Assembly: GCA_045807125.1 (NCBI GenBank)
Contig: JBJMHZ010000007.1
Coordinates: forward strand, 1 to 64,000
DNA: 64,000 nt
Direction: 5' to 3'
Source: JBJMHZ01 sp045807125
GTDB lineage: Bacteria > Actinomycetota > Actinomycetes > JAWWOL01
Shown piece after piece: positions 9,255 to 19,004 of the stretch; position 1 is the first letter of the stretch, and every line of letters begins with the position of its first letter. The translations under genes were made by a program, and so were the position numbers. The notes under the pieces were generated by a model. The model did not search any database. It worked only from the letters and a program-made list of their open reading frames with translations, and was not told the origin of the DNA.

Positions 9255-9731
9255 ATGGAAGAGATCTCGACGTGGATCGACGTCGCCGCACCGGGCATGG
9301 TGGTCTGGGCGGTGCTCACCGACTTCGGCAGCTACCCGGAGTGGAACCCGTTCATCACCCGCATCGAGGGCGTCGCGGCGCCCGGTCAGCGGCTGCGGGT
9401 GCGCATCGCCCCGCCCGGATCGCGGGCGATGACGTTCCGCCCCCGGGTGCTGGTCGCGGATCCGGGGCGCGAGCTGCGCTGGCTGGGGCGGCTGCTCGTG
9501 CCGGGCCTGTGCGACGGCGAGCACTCGATCACGCTGACCGAGACCGGCCCAGCGGCGTGCCGGGTCACCCAGGCCGAGGCGTTCCGCGGCGCCCTCGTGC
9601 CGCTGCTGCGGCGCTCGCTCGGTCGGACCACCGAGGGCTTCCGGTTGATGAACGAGGCGCTGCGGCAGCGCGGGGAGGCCGCGATAGGCGGCTCAGCCGG
9701 CGCTGGCGGGGCCGGCGGCGCTCAGAGCTGA
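9255..9731 (+). CDS. SRPBCC (START-like) family protein
   Basis: A 158-aa soluble protein with the hydrophobic-pocket SRPBCC fold. The sequence pattern is typical of the Polyketide_cyc2 group: WAVLTDFGSYPEWNPFITRIEG near the start and a C-terminal amphipathic helix (FRLMNEALRQRGE). Start ATG 9255 follows a GGAGGAAG ribosome site, whereas the GTG at 9225 has none. The ligand is unknown. Its stop overlaps the convergent GAF-ANTAR gene by 10 nt. Such proteins bind lipids or other hydrophobic ligands; a specific role cannot be inferred from these neighbours. Confidence 0.8.
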   Translation: MEEISTWIDVAAPGMVVWAVLTDFGSYPEWNPFITRIEGVAAPGQRLRVRIAPPGSRAMTFRPRVLVADPGRELRWLGRLLVPGLCDGEHSITLTETGPAACRVTQAEAFRGALVPLLRRSLGRTTEGFRLMNEALRQRGEAAIGGSAGAGGAGGAQS

Positions 9732-10471
9732 TCGTCCGGCCGGCCGTCGGGCGGGGACTGGCGCACCGCCTCGTCGACGAGCGCCTGCGCCACGTCGCGC
9801 AGCTTGCGGTTGCTCCGCTGGGAGATGCTGACCAGGATGTTGAACGCCTCCTCGGCGGTGCACCGCCTGGCGCCCATCAGGATGCCCTTGGCCTGCTCGA
9901 TCACCGCGCGGCTGCGCATCGCGGTGCGCAGCTGCTCCGCGAGGGTGGCCTGCGCCTCGTACAGGTGCGTGTTGGCCAGCGCGATCCCGGCCGACGCCGC
10001 CATGGCGTTGGCCACCTCGCGGCTGGTCTCGTCGAAGGCGTGCGGCCGGGTGGCGTAGAGGTTGAGCGCCGCGACGACCTCCCGCTGCAAGGGCACCGGC
10101 ACGCTGAGCGAGCCGCCGACCCCGCACTCCAGCGCCCTCGCCACGTAGACCGGCCAGCGGGTCTCGGTCGCGAAGTCGTCGATCTCCACCGCCGTGCCGG
10201 CCTGCGCGCCGTCGAGGCAGGGGCCGGAGCCGACCTCGTACTGGCGCTCGTCCAGCTCCAGCGCCAGCTTGCCGGTAAGGGCCACGGTGGTCGGCTTGTC
10301 CCGCTCGATCACCGTCACCGAGACCTCGTCCACGCCAGGGATCACCCGCTTGCAGAGGTCGGCGACGACCTGCATGACCGACTCCAGCGTGTGCTCGGCG
10401 AGCGAGAGGCGACTCAACTCGTCGATCGCAGCCTGCGCCTCCGCGGTCAGTGCCTCGCGGGTTTCCGTCAT
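9722..10471 (-). CDS. GAF-ANTAR domain transcription antiterminator
   Basis: A 249-aa regulator. Residues about 25-165 form a GAF sensor domain (QYEVGSGPCLDGAQAG, then WPVYVARALECGVGGSLSVPV). Residues about 178-235 form an ANTAR RNA-binding domain (SRAVIEQAKGILMGARRCTAEEAFNILV), which in known members binds paired hexaloop RNA hairpins and prevents termination. The signal may be a small ligand or dimerisation state; no phosphoacceptor receiver domain is present. ATG 10471. No target hairpin pair is evident in the adjacent intergenic sequence, so the target lies elsewhere. Confidence 0.9.
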   Translation of the reverse strand: MTETREALTAEAQAAIDELSRLSLAEHTLESVMQVVADLCKRVIPGVDEVSVTVIERDKPTTVALTGKLALELDERQYEVGSGPCLDGAQAGTAVEIDDFATETRWPVYVARALECGVGGSLSVPVPLQREVVAALNLYATRPHAFDETSREVANAMAASAGIALANTHLYEAQATLAEQLRTAMRSRAVIEQAKGILMGARRCTAEEAFNILVSISQRSNRKLRDVAQALVDEAVRQSPPDGRPDDQL

Positions 10472-10525
10472 GGCACGCTCGCTTCCTCGTTCACGGAGCG
10501 CTAAACGCTGTGCCCGGTACGGGGC

Positions 10526-11317
10526 TCACACTACCCGGTGCTGGTCCCAGAGCTTGAGACCGCCGAGGATGCCGTTGACGTTGCCGACGATCACGGCCTC
10601 CTCGGTGAATGCGCTGGTCAGCTTGCGCGCGTTGCCTCCGCCGACGTACAGCGTGTCGTAGAAGGTGAGCGCCCGCAGCGTGCGGACAGCGTCGACCACC
10701 CGCTTGGTCCACCGCTCGTTGCCGACGCGCTTGCGCGCGGCGTCGCCGACCCGCTCGTTGTACGTCTTGTCGTGGCGGAACGGGTGGTGGGCCAGCTCGA
10801 GATGCGGGCCGAGCTGCCCGTCGTGGAACACCGCCGTCCCGAGGCCCGTGCCGAGCGTGATCACCAGCTCCAGGCCCCGGCCCTCGATCACCGAGAGGCC
10901 GGCCACGTCGGCGTCGTTGGCCACCCGCACGGGCACGCCGATCGCCGCCTCCACCGCCCCCGCGAGGTCGAAGCCGGCCCACGCGGCGACGAGGCGGTCC
11001 TCCGCCGCCGTCCCCGGGCCGGCGGTGGTGACGTAGTGCGGTGCCGACAGCACCCGCCCGGCGCGCACCATGCCGGGGAAGCCGATCGCCGCGCGGCCAG
11101 GCGGCGGGAGCCGGCCGGCCAGCTCGCGAACGTAGCCGATCATCTGCTCGGGCGGGCAGGGGTACGTGACCGGCACCCGCTGGTACTCGCCGACGATCGT
11201 GCCGTCCGGCGCCAGCACCTCCGCCTTGACCCCGCTGCCTCCCACGTCGATCGCGAGCGTGCTGACGGTCGTACCGGACCCGTCCGCTGCCACGGCACCT
11301 CCAGGCTCGGGCGTCAT
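10526..11317 (-). CDS. ppgK: Polyphosphate glucokinase (ROK family)
   Basis: Phosphorylates glucose using polyphosphate, and often ATP. The 263-aa protein has the ROK phosphate-1 motif LAIDVGGSGVKAE (about residues 19-31), the catalytic segment ANDADVAGL, the phosphate-2 motif LGTGLGTA, and LELAHHPF, which marks the polyphosphate glucokinase subgroup. ROK repressors have an N-terminal helix-turn-helix that is absent here. Start ATG 11317; alternative starts further in are possible. It lies alone, divergent from the M24 peptidase gene, and would feed free glucose into glycolysis. Confidence 0.9.
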   Translation of the reverse strand: MTPEPGGAVAADGSGTTVSTLAIDVGGSGVKAEVLAPDGTIVGEYQRVPVTYPCPPEQMIGYVRELAGRLPPPGRAAIGFPGMVRAGRVLSAPHYVTTAGPGTAAEDRLVAAWAGFDLAGAVEAAIGVPVRVANDADVAGLSVIEGRGLELVITLGTGLGTAVFHDGQLGPHLELAHHPFRHDKTYNERVGDAARKRVGNERWTKRVVDAVRTLRALTFYDTLYVGGGNARKLTSAFTEEAVIVGNVNGILGGLKLWDQHRVV

Positions 11318-11407
11318 TCTCGGGCGTCACTGCGTACGGCGCCACTATCCCCGCGGCCGCCGCTCGATGCGCGGGCAGGCCGCGGCGACACGGCGTCCGC
11401 CGACGCT

Positions 11408-11413
11408 TACGCT
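11408..11413 (+). promoter_or_regulatory. -10 box giving a leaderless peptidase transcript
   Basis: TACGCT ends 6 nt before the GTG at 11420, and no ribosome site is seen. The spacing fits initiation at or next to the start codon. Confidence 0.5.
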
Positions 11414-11419
11414 TGGCGC

Positions 11420-12568
11420 GTGACCATGACGAGCGCCCCGAGCGCCGACACCCTCTACCCGCCCGACCGGCTCACCCGCGCGCAGGAGGCGACCGCCGCC
11501 GCCGGCATCGACGCGCTGCTGCTCACGCCGGGCGCCGACCTGCGCTACCTGACCGGCTACGACGCGCACCCGTCGGAGCGGCTCACCTGCCTGGTCGTGC
11601 CGGCCCGCGGCGAGCCGGTGCTCGTGGTGCCGCTGCTCGAGCACCCGGCGGCCGAGGCGTCGCCGGCCAGTGGCCTGGGCATCCAGATCATCGGCTGGCA
11701 GGAGACCGACGACCCCTTCGCGCTCGCCGCCGGCCTGGCTCGCGACGCGCTCGGCGGCGATCCGGCCCGCGTCGGGCTGGCCAACCGGATGTGGGCCGAG
11801 CACGCCGTACGGCTGCGCCGCGCCCTGCCGACGAGCGAGCAGCTGCTCGCCGGCGAGGTGCTGCGCCGGCTGCGCATGCGCAAGGCGCCGGCCGAGATCG
11901 AGGCGCTGCGCCGGGCCGGCGCCGCGATCGACCGCGTGCACTCCCGCATGGGGGAGTGGCTGCGGCCCGGGCGCACCGAGGCCGAGGTGGGCCGCGACAT
12001 CGCGCAGGCGATCGTCGACGAGGGGCATGCGGTCATGAACTTCGTCGTCGTGGGCACCGGGCCCAACGGCTCGAGCCCGCACCACCACACCAGCGACCGG
12101 GTGATCGAGCCCGGTGACCCGGTGCTCGTCGACATCGGCGGCACGATGAGCGACGGGTACTGCTCCGACAGCACCCGCGCGTACGTCGTCGGCCCGGTGC
12201 CCGACGACTTCGCCGCCTACTTCGAGGTGCTTCACGAGGCGCAGCGCGCGGCCGTCGCCGCCGTCCGGCCCGGCGTCACCGCCGAGTCGGTCGACCGCGC
12301 CGCCCGCGACATCATCGCGGCGGCCGGCTACGGCGAGCTCTTCGTCCACCGGACCGGGCACGGCATCGGCCTGGAGGAGCACGAGGACCCGTACGTCGTG
12401 GCCGGCAACGCCGAGCCGCTCGAGCCCGGCATGTGCTTCTCCGTCGAGCCCGGCATCTACCTGCCCGGCCGGCACGGCGCGCGCATCGAGGACATCGTCG
12501 CGGTCACCGACGACGGCGTCGACCGGCTCAACGCGATCTCGACGGACCTCGTGGTGCTGGAGGCCTGA
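11420..12568 (+). CDS. M24 family Xaa-Pro dipeptidase/aminopeptidase
   Basis: A 382-aa cytosolic metallopeptidase that removes residues next to proline. The creatinase-N domain covers about 1-150. The pita-bread catalytic domain shows the two-metal ligands: Asp in LVDIGGTMSDGYCSDSTR, His in HRTGHGIGLEEHE, and Glu in CFSVEPGIYLPG and GARIEDIVAV. GTG 11420 has a -10 box 6 nt upstream; an ATG two codons in (11426) is the alternative. It corresponds in position to mycobacterial pepE, near helY and the exonuclease gene. The acyl-CoA dehydrogenase gene follows 3 nt after the stop. Confidence 0.92.
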   Translation: MTMTSAPSADTLYPPDRLTRAQEATAAAGIDALLLTPGADLRYLTGYDAHPSERLTCLVVPARGEPVLVVPLLEHPAAEASPASGLGIQIIGWQETDDPFALAAGLARDALGGDPARVGLANRMWAEHAVRLRRALPTSEQLLAGEVLRRLRMRKAPAEIEALRRAGAAIDRVHSRMGEWLRPGRTEAEVGRDIAQAIVDEGHAVMNFVVVGTGPNGSSPHHHTSDRVIEPGDPVLVDIGGTMSDGYCSDSTRAYVVGPVPDDFAAYFEVLHEAQRAAVAAVRPGVTAESVDRAARDIIAAAGYGELFVHRTGHGIGLEEHEDPYVVAGNAEPLEPGMCFSVEPGIYLPGRHGARIEDIVAVTDDGVDRLNAISTDLVVLEA

Positions 12569-12571
12569 GCC

Positions 12572-13729
<1,158 letters not shown>

Positions 13730-13770
13730 AGGTCGATGCGCATGACGGCGCGGTCCGCATCGGCCATGCC

Positions 13771-13786
13771 GGGACCGTGCGGTCCC
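13771..13786. terminator. Hairpin between convergent genes
   Basis: GGGACC (13771-13776), a 4-nt loop GTGC and GGTCCC (13781-13786) make a perfect hairpin between the ends of the acyl-CoA dehydrogenase and ABC permease genes. It is symmetric and could serve both strands; there is no T-run. Confidence 0.5.
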
Positions 13787-13788
13787 TG

Positions 13789-14847
13789 CTAGGAAAGCCG
13801 CCGCCGCACCCACCAGAAGCACGCGGCCGCGGCGAGCAGCGCGAGTGCGAGGAAGACGCCGGTCTCGAGCCACTGGAACGCCCAGTACCGGCTCGGCGGC
13901 TGGTAGGCCACCAGCAGGTGGAACCGCTGCCCCGCCAGGTCGATGCAGTTCTTGAAGGCCGCGTCAGGCACGGCACGGACGTGGGTGCCGCCGGGGCCGG
14001 GCACGGGGGAGACTGACGCGAGGGCCGGGCAGTACTGGTGGACGAACTGAGCCCGCTCCGCCTCGGTCGCGACGTGGCCGGAGCCGGTGACGAGCTGGGT
14101 GGAGTAGACCCACGCGTTCGGGAGCCTCGTGCCGCGGACGGCGAGCATCATGCCCGACCCGTGCGTGGTGAAGCCGAAGCTGGAAGCCGATCGCAGCGGC
14201 ACGATCTGGTGCAGGGGCGCCAGCAGGTGCGGGCGTACCCACCGGACGACCGCGAGGCGGACGCCGACGAAGCCGGCGAGCGTGGCCGCCATCGCCGGCA
14301 GCGTGCGCCTGATGACGGCACCGGCGAGCGCACCGAGCATGACGGCGAAGACGGCGTAGCCGATCGCGACGACCCCTCGCTCGTCGAACTCCGGCGGGGA
14401 GAACCGGCTGGCGTCGAGGAGGTCCGGAGCGCGGAGCCACCAGGTCACCGTGAGGCTCGCGAGGCCGGCGACCAGAGCGGTAGCGGCAGCGGCGAGCAGG
14501 AGCTTGCCGGTCAGCCACCGCGACCGGGTGACGCTCTGGGTCCAGGCGAGGCGGAACGTGCCGGTCTCGAGCTCGCGGGCGAGCAACGGCGCTCCCCAGA
14601 AGATGCCGAGCAGCGCCGGTACGAGGAGGAGCAGGAGGGGCAGGGCGCCGCGCAGGAAGCCGTCGTGGGAGAGGAACTCACCGACCGCCGTCTGGCAGTC
14701 GCCGCGCGCCTGGCACGGCGCGACCGTCGTGGCGTAGAGATGGCCCAGGTACGGGCCCGTCACCGCGGCGACGAGCGCGAGAGCGGCCAGCGCCACCGCC
14801 GCGCCGAGGATCTGGGTGCGCGACTGCAGCCATGCGAAGCGGGTCAT
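13789..14847 (-). CDS. ABC transporter permease (ABC-2 like)
   Basis: A 352-aa integral membrane protein with about six helices: one at 12-34, one near 70-90 (LLLLLVPALLGIFWGAPLLA), three in 115-215, and one at the C-terminus. A large extracellular segment with scattered cysteines lies between helices 5 and 6. The motif ARELETGTFRLAWTQSVTRSRW is typical of permeases paired with GntR/YtrA-controlled ATPases. The ATG overlaps the ATPase stop by 4 nt (ATGA), showing translational coupling. The substrate is unknown; related systems respond to cell-envelope stress or peptide antibiotics. Confidence 0.85.
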   Translation of the reverse strand: MTRFAWLQSRTQILGAAVALAALALVAAVTGPYLGHLYATTVAPCQARGDCQTAVGEFLSHDGFLRGALPLLLLLVPALLGIFWGAPLLARELETGTFRLAWTQSVTRSRWLTGKLLLAAAATALVAGLASLTVTWWLRAPDLLDASRFSPPEFDERGVVAIGYAVFAVMLGALAGAVIRRTLPAMAATLAGFVGVRLAVVRWVRPHLLAPLHQIVPLRSASSFGFTTHGSGMMLAVRGTRLPNAWVYSTQLVTGSGHVATEAERAQFVHQYCPALASVSPVPGPGGTHVRAVPDAAFKNCIDLAGQRFHLLVAYQPPSRYWAFQWLETGVFLALALLAAAACFWWVRRRLS

Positions 14848-15734
14848 CGGGCCACCTGCAGCCTCTCGTCGCGAGCCGGGGCGCCGTCGCGCGCCTGCTT
14901 CATGTAGGCGAGGACGAGGTCGTCGAGCGTGACCGGCCGGACCGTCCAGGCCGGGTCGAGGACGGGGCCGTCCGTCCTCACCAGCAGGTTGCTCTGCCGG
15001 TCGGTGTGGCTCGCCTCGATGACCTGCTGGCCGGCCGGCAGCGTGTCGCGGCGCGGGCCGGAGAGCCGGTGATGGCTCGCCAGCAGCTCGTCGACCTCGC
15101 CGGCCAGCTGCACGTGCGAGCCGACGAGCACCACCAGGTGGTCGCACACGCGCTCCAGGTCGGCGACCAGGTGCGAGGACAGGACGACGCTGACCTCGTC
15201 GGCTGCGACGACGGCCATGAGGTCCTGCAGGAACTCGCGGCGCGCGAGCGGGTCCAGGCTGGCGACCGGCTCGTCCAGCACGAGCAGCTCCGGCCGCTTC
15301 GCGACCGCGAGCGTGAGCGCGAGCTGAGCGCGCTGCCCGCCCGACAGCGACCCGGCCCGCTGCCGCGGGTCGAGGCCGACGTCGTCGATCCGGCGCGCGG
15401 CCAGGGCCGCGTCCCAGCGCGGGTTGAGCCACGCCCCCATCTGGAGATGCTGCGCGACGGTGAGCCGGGCGTACGTCGGCGTGTCCTGCGCGACGAAGCC
15501 GACCAGGGCCAGCTGCTCCGGCCCGTCGCCAGGACGGCCACCCAGCACCGCGACCGTGCCCTCGCTGGGCGCCAGCACGCCGACGGCCAGTTGCAGGAGG
15601 GTGGTCTTGCCGGCGCCGTTCGGGCCGACGAGCCCGACGACCTTGCCCTGAGGGATCGACAACGTGCAGTCGCGCAAGGCCCAGCGGCGCCCGTACTGCT
15701 TGCCGAGGCCGGCGCAGTCGATCACGGCGGTCAT
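14844..15734 (-). CDS. ABC transporter ATP-binding protein
   Basis: A 296-aa nucleotide-binding subunit with Walker A GPNGAGKTT (about residues 37-45), Q-loop VAQDTPTY, signature LSGGQRAQL, Walker B LLVLDEP and the switch histidine in VVLSSHLV. The C-terminal 80 residues are a variable extension found in YtrB/CcmA-like ATPases. It overlaps the GntR gene upstream and the permease gene downstream by 4 nt each. It powers the adjacent permease; the direction of transport is presumably export, by family. Confidence 0.92.
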   Translation of the reverse strand: MTAVIDCAGLGKQYGRRWALRDCTLSIPQGKVVGLVGPNGAGKTTLLQLAVGVLAPSEGTVAVLGGRPGDGPEQLALVGFVAQDTPTYARLTVAQHLQMGAWLNPRWDAALAARRIDDVGLDPRQRAGSLSGGQRAQLALTLAVAKRPELLVLDEPVASLDPLARREFLQDLMAVVAADEVSVVLSSHLVADLERVCDHLVVLVGSHVQLAGEVDELLASHHRLSGPRRDTLPAGQQVIEASHTDRQSNLLVRTDGPVLDPAWTVRPVTLDDLVLAYMKQARDGAPARDERLQVAR

Positions 15735-16123
15735 GCGACGCCCTCCGCGTAGAGGTTGCGGAACGCGGTGCGGTAGATCGCCTCGATGTCCTCCGGGGCG
15801 AGCCCTGCCTCGCGCGCCGAGCGCAACCAGGTCGACATCGATCGCAGGAAGCGGGCCTGCACCGCCGGATCGGTGCGCGGCAGCGTGCCGACCACGAAGG
15901 TGCCGAGGCCGGGCCGGGCCCGCACCAGCCCCTCGCGCTCGAGGTCGCGATAGGCCTTGAGCACCGTGTTGGGGTTGATCGCGAGCTTGGCCACCACCTG
16001 CTGCGCCGTGGGCAGCTTGTCGCCCGGCTGCACCAGGCCGAGCTGGAGCGCCTGCCGCACCTGCTGCACGAGCTGCAGGTAGGTCGCGACGCCGGAGGTC
16101 AGGTCCAGCTGGAACTCGATCAT
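15731..16123 (-). CDS. GntR family regulator (YtrA type)
   Basis: A 130-aa repressor. The winged helix covers about 12-75 with GVATYLQLVQQVRQALQLG and KLPTAQQVVAKLAINPNTV, followed by a short helical dimerisation tail (about 80-130) in place of a ligand-binding domain; this is the YtrA subfamily. It is the first gene of a three-gene operon with the ATPase and permease, coupled by ATGA overlaps. A perfect inverted repeat directly upstream is the likely operator, so the operon is probably autorepressed and derepressed by an envelope signal. Confidence 0.9.
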   Translation of the reverse strand: MIEFQLDLTSGVATYLQLVQQVRQALQLGLVQPGDKLPTAQQVVAKLAINPNTVLKAYRDLEREGLVRARPGLGTFVVGTLPRTDPAVQARFLRSMSTWLRSAREAGLAPEDIEAIYRTAFRNLYAEGVA

Positions 16124-16129
16124 TTCTCA

Positions 16130-16179
16130 CTTCCACTACGAGATTAGTGGAAGCGTACAAGTACGGCAGCCGCTGTCAA
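16130..16179 (-). promoter_or_regulatory. Promoter and operator of the GntR-ABC operon
   Basis: Reading leftward: TTGACA (16179-16174), a 16-nt spacer, TACGCT (16157-16152), then a perfect inverted repeat. The plus-strand arms are CTTCCACTA (16130-16138) and TAGTGGAAG (16145-16153) with a 6-nt centre. The repeat overlaps the -10 edge and the start point, the usual place for a repressor. It matches YtrA-type operators in length and symmetry. Confidence 0.75.
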
Positions 16180-16209
16180 GCGCGCCACCCGTCGCCCACG
16201 GCCTCTCGG

Positions 16210-17493
16210 CTAGGAGACGAACTGCTCGCGCACCACGCGCACGCGACCGATCGGGTCCAGCTTCAGCAGCCAGAGCCGCTCCGGCCCGCCGTTCACGCTG
16301 CGTGCCCACCGCCGGTAGCCCACCTGGTGGGCGAACGCCTCGTGCCTCAGGCTGACGAGCGTGTACGTCGTGTCCGGCCGCAGCACGTAGGTGCCCAGCC
16401 GCGTGATCGGGTTGGCCACGTAGCGGCCGTCCGGCACCGGCACCTCGGCACGGTCACCGGCCGCCGCGAGGTTGGAGGCGTCCCCGGTGAGGAGCCGCAC
16501 CTGGTCGGCCGTGAGCCGGTGCCCGGCGACGCGCTTCGCCAGCACGTACAGCGGCTCGGCGCCCTTCGCGAGCCGCAGCCGCGGCGAGCCGATCACGACG
16601 AGATCGTGCAGGCGCCCGTCGCGCCCGAGTCGCCCATAGCACTCCCGCGCAGCGACCCAGGGGTAGCGGCCGCCGGTGAGCACCGCCGGCCGCGCGGCCA
16701 CCGGGTAGCCGGCGGATCCGCAGTCCGAGCGGCCCGAGAAGCCGTCGCACAGCCGCAGCTCGCCGTCGCGCGACACCGCGAGCACGCCGGAGAGCAGGCG
16801 CGCCCTCGGCGCTGGGCGCAGCCCGTGAACGGCCGACGGCGCCACCCGCAGCACCGATTGAGCGGTCACCAGCTCCGTCGCGGCGCACCGCGCCACGGTG
16901 ACGCCCTCCGAGCGGTCGGCCGGCTGCCGGCGCGCGCCGACCGAGAGGATGGCGCCCTCGGGGGACATGCGCGCCATCCGGTACGCCAGGTCGCGCCGCG
17001 CCGGCCCCGACACCCAGCGCCCGAACCGGTCGAAGACCGAGCCGCTCACCGGGTCGACCAGCGCACCGCTTCGCCGGCACCAGTCCAGCTCGACGCCGAG
17101 CCCGCCCACCCGTACGGGCGACACCGCGTCGACAACCCGCGCCTCGCTCGCGCCGATCCTGGCGGCGTAGGCGAACGAGCCGTCGGGGAGCAGCACCGCG
17201 GTCAGGCTCCGAAGCGGCGGCACCCGCAGCGCCGTCCCGTTCGGCCGGGCCGCCGGCGGGACCGGGTGGAACGGGGACGCGTCGGCGGTGTCGACCGGAA
17301 GGGCCCCGGACGAGGCCTGGTGCGACGGGTCGGAGCCGCCGGCGGTCAGGACCGCCGCGACGGCCCCGGCCGCGATCAGCGCCGCTGCTCCTGCCGTGGC
17401 GGCCCGCCGCCGGCGACCGCGCAGGACCGCCCCGCCCCACCGGCTCCACCGTGGCGGATCACCGTCGCCGCGACCGCCCTCGATCACGTCCAT
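16210..17493 (-). CDS. Membrane-anchored protein of unknown function
   Basis: A 427-aa protein with a basic cytosolic N-terminus (about 1-30), one membrane helix (about 33-50, AGAAALIAAGAVAAVLTAGG) and a large exported domain rich in short beta-like segments (LLPDGSFAYAARIG, LAVSRDGELRLCDGF). Six cysteines in the exported part could form disulfides. No domain is recognisable; the repeating beta segments would fit a propeller, but this is a guess. It stands alone between the GntR operon and the Lrp gene. ATG 17493 gives the natural positive-inside start. Confidence 0.7.
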   Translation of the reverse strand: MDVIEGGRGDGDPPRWSRWGGAVLRGRRRRAATAGAAALIAAGAVAAVLTAGGSDPSHQASSGALPVDTADASPFHPVPPAARPNGTALRVPPLRSLTAVLLPDGSFAYAARIGASEARVVDAVSPVRVGGLGVELDWCRRSGALVDPVSGSVFDRFGRWVSGPARRDLAYRMARMSPEGAILSVGARRQPADRSEGVTVARCAATELVTAQSVLRVAPSAVHGLRPAPRARLLSGVLAVSRDGELRLCDGFSGRSDCGSAGYPVAARPAVLTGGRYPWVAARECYGRLGRDGRLHDLVVIGSPRLRLAKGAEPLYVLAKRVAGHRLTADQVRLLTGDASNLAAAGDRAEVPVPDGRYVANPITRLGTYVLRPDTTYTLVSLRHEAFAHQVGYRRWARSVNGGPERLWLLKLDPIGRVRVVREQFVS

Positions 17494-17602
17494 GCCGGCC
17501 CCTCACCCCGCCGCGCCTGCTCGCTGGAGCCTATCGCGCGAGGTTGACGACACCGGCGGATCGCCGAGGGAGATCGGCAGGGGCTGCCCGGGCACGGGGG
17601 GC

Positions 17603-17608
17603 TAGATT
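17603..17608 (+). promoter_or_regulatory. -10 box of the Lrp/AsnC gene
   Basis: TAGATT lies 8 nt before the GTG at 17617, with no ribosome site between, consistent with a leaderless message. Confidence 0.45.
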
Positions 17609-17616
17609 CTGCGGTC

Positions 17617-18057
17617 GTGGAGGACATCGACCGCGAGATCGTCCGGCTGCTGGCGCACGACGGGCGCATGAGCTTCACCGATCTCGGCCGCAGCACCGGG
17701 TTGTCGGTGTCGGCGGTGCACCAGCGGGTGCGGCGGCTGGAGCAGCGCGGCGTCATCCGCGGCTACCAGGCGCAGGTCGACTGCGAGGCGATCGGCCTGC
17801 CGCTCACCGCGTTCGTGTCCATCAAGCCGATCGACCCCAGCGCGCCGGACGACGCGCCCGAGCGGCTCAGGCACCTCGAGCAGATCGAGGCGTGCCACTC
17901 GGTCGCGGGGGACGAGAGCTACATCCTCAAGGTGCGGGTCACGAGCCCGACCCACCTGGAGTCGCTCCTGCAGGACATCCGCGCCGCCGCCAACGTCGCC
18001 ACCCGCACCACGGTCGTGCTCAGCACGCCGTACGAGGGCCGGCCGCCGCGCGCATGA
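17617..18057 (+). CDS. Lrp/AsnC family transcriptional regulator
   Basis: A 146-aa regulator. The N-terminal helix-turn-helix (about 2-50) reads REIVRLLAHDGRMSFTDLG and then STGLSVSAVHQRVRRLEQRG; the C-terminal RAM domain (about 65-140) includes CHSVAGDESYILKVRV and STPYEG, the effector-binding fold for amino acids. The GTG start has a -10 box 8 nt upstream. The sugar kinase gene starts 19 nt after its stop. The ligand is unknown. Because this family senses amino acids, it is one candidate regulator for the lysine genes further right, but nothing in the sequence proves the link. Confidence 0.9.
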   Translation: MEDIDREIVRLLAHDGRMSFTDLGRSTGLSVSAVHQRVRRLEQRGVIRGYQAQVDCEAIGLPLTAFVSIKPIDPSAPDDAPERLRHLEQIEACHSVAGDESYILKVRVTSPTHLESLLQDIRAAANVATRTTVVLSTPYEGRPPRA

Positions 18058-18076
18058 GGCCGCCGGGATCCCCCCC

Positions 18077-18988
18077 GTGATCGTCGTCTGCGGCGAGGCG
18101 CTCGTCGACCTCGTCCGGCTGCCCGGCGAGCCCCGTGCGTACGCGGCGCTGCCGGGCGGTGGGCCGGCGAGCACCGCCGTCGCGCTCGCGCGGCTCGGCA
18201 CCCCCGTCCAGTTGCTCGCCCGGCTCTCCGGCGACGACTTCGGCACCATGCTGCGGGCGCACCTCGCCGGCAACGGCGTCGGGCTCGACCTCGCCGCGCG
18301 GGCGAGCGAGCCCACCGCGCTCGCCGTCGCGGGCGTCGACGAGCACGGCGCGGCCCGGTACGCGTTCTACCTCGACGGGACCGCCGACCGGCAGTGGTCG
18401 GCGGGCGAGCTGCCCGCGACCCTGCCGCCCGGCACCCGCGCGATCCACGCCGGCTCGCTGTCCCTCGCGCTCGCGCCCGGCGCCGATCGGCTGCACGAGC
18501 TGCTGACCAGGTCGCGGCCCGCCGCGACCGTGATGCTCGACCCCAACGTGCGGCCGGCCGTGCTCGACGGCCTCGACATCGGCCGCTGGCTCCCGCTCGC
18601 CGACCTGGTGAAGGCGAGCGACGACGACCTCGCCCTGCTGCACCCTGGCCGCGATCCACTCGACGCCGCGCGCTCGTGGATCGGCGCCGGCCCTGCCGTG
18701 GTGGTCGTGACCCGCGGCCGGGAGGGCGCGGTCGCGGTGACGGGGGAGCGGACGGTGGAGGTGCCGGCCCCGGCGGTCGAGGTGGTCGACACGGTGGGCG
18801 CCGGCGACGCGTTCGGGGCGGCACTGCTGCACGCGCTCGACCGGGGCGGCGCGCTCGGCGGGCGCCTCGACCGCCTGGACGCCGATCTGCTGCGCCGCGC
18901 GCTGGGCTTCGCCGCGCGGGCGGCCGCCGTCACCTGCACCAGGCGCGGAGCCGACCCCCCGCGCGGTGACGAGCTGCCGCCCTGGTGA
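18077..18988 (+). CDS. PfkB family carbohydrate kinase (fructokinase-like)
   Basis: A 303-aa ribokinase-fold kinase. The N-terminal sugar-binding motif is GGGPASTAVALARLG; the C-terminal signature is DTVGAGDAFGAALL with catalytic Asp244. The sequence resembles fructokinases most, but 2-keto-3-deoxygluconate or nucleoside kinases cannot be excluded. GTG 18077 follows a poor ribosome site, and translation may be coupled to the Lrp gene 19 nt upstream. It lies just before the convergent lacI of the sugar-uptake cluster, so the kinase may act on sugar brought in by that system. Confidence 0.88.
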   Translation: MIVVCGEALVDLVRLPGEPRAYAALPGGGPASTAVALARLGTPVQLLARLSGDDFGTMLRAHLAGNGVGLDLAARASEPTALAVAGVDEHGAARYAFYLDGTADRQWSAGELPATLPPGTRAIHAGSLSLALAPGADRLHELLTRSRPAATVMLDPNVRPAVLDGLDIGRWLPLADLVKASDDDLALLHPGRDPLDAARSWIGAGPAVVVVTRGREGAVAVTGERTVEVPAPAVEVVDTVGAGDAFGAALLHALDRGGALGGRLDRLDADLLRRALGFAARAAAVTCTRRGADPPRGDELPPW

Positions 18989-19004
18989 GCCGTCTCGGAG
19001 GCTC
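18987..19004. terminator. Short hairpin between pfkB-type and lacI genes
   Basis: GAGCC (18987-18991) and GGCTC (19000-19004) are complementary with an 8-nt loop. They fill the 16-nt space between two convergent stops, partly overlapping the stop codon of the kinase gene. Confidence 0.4.
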
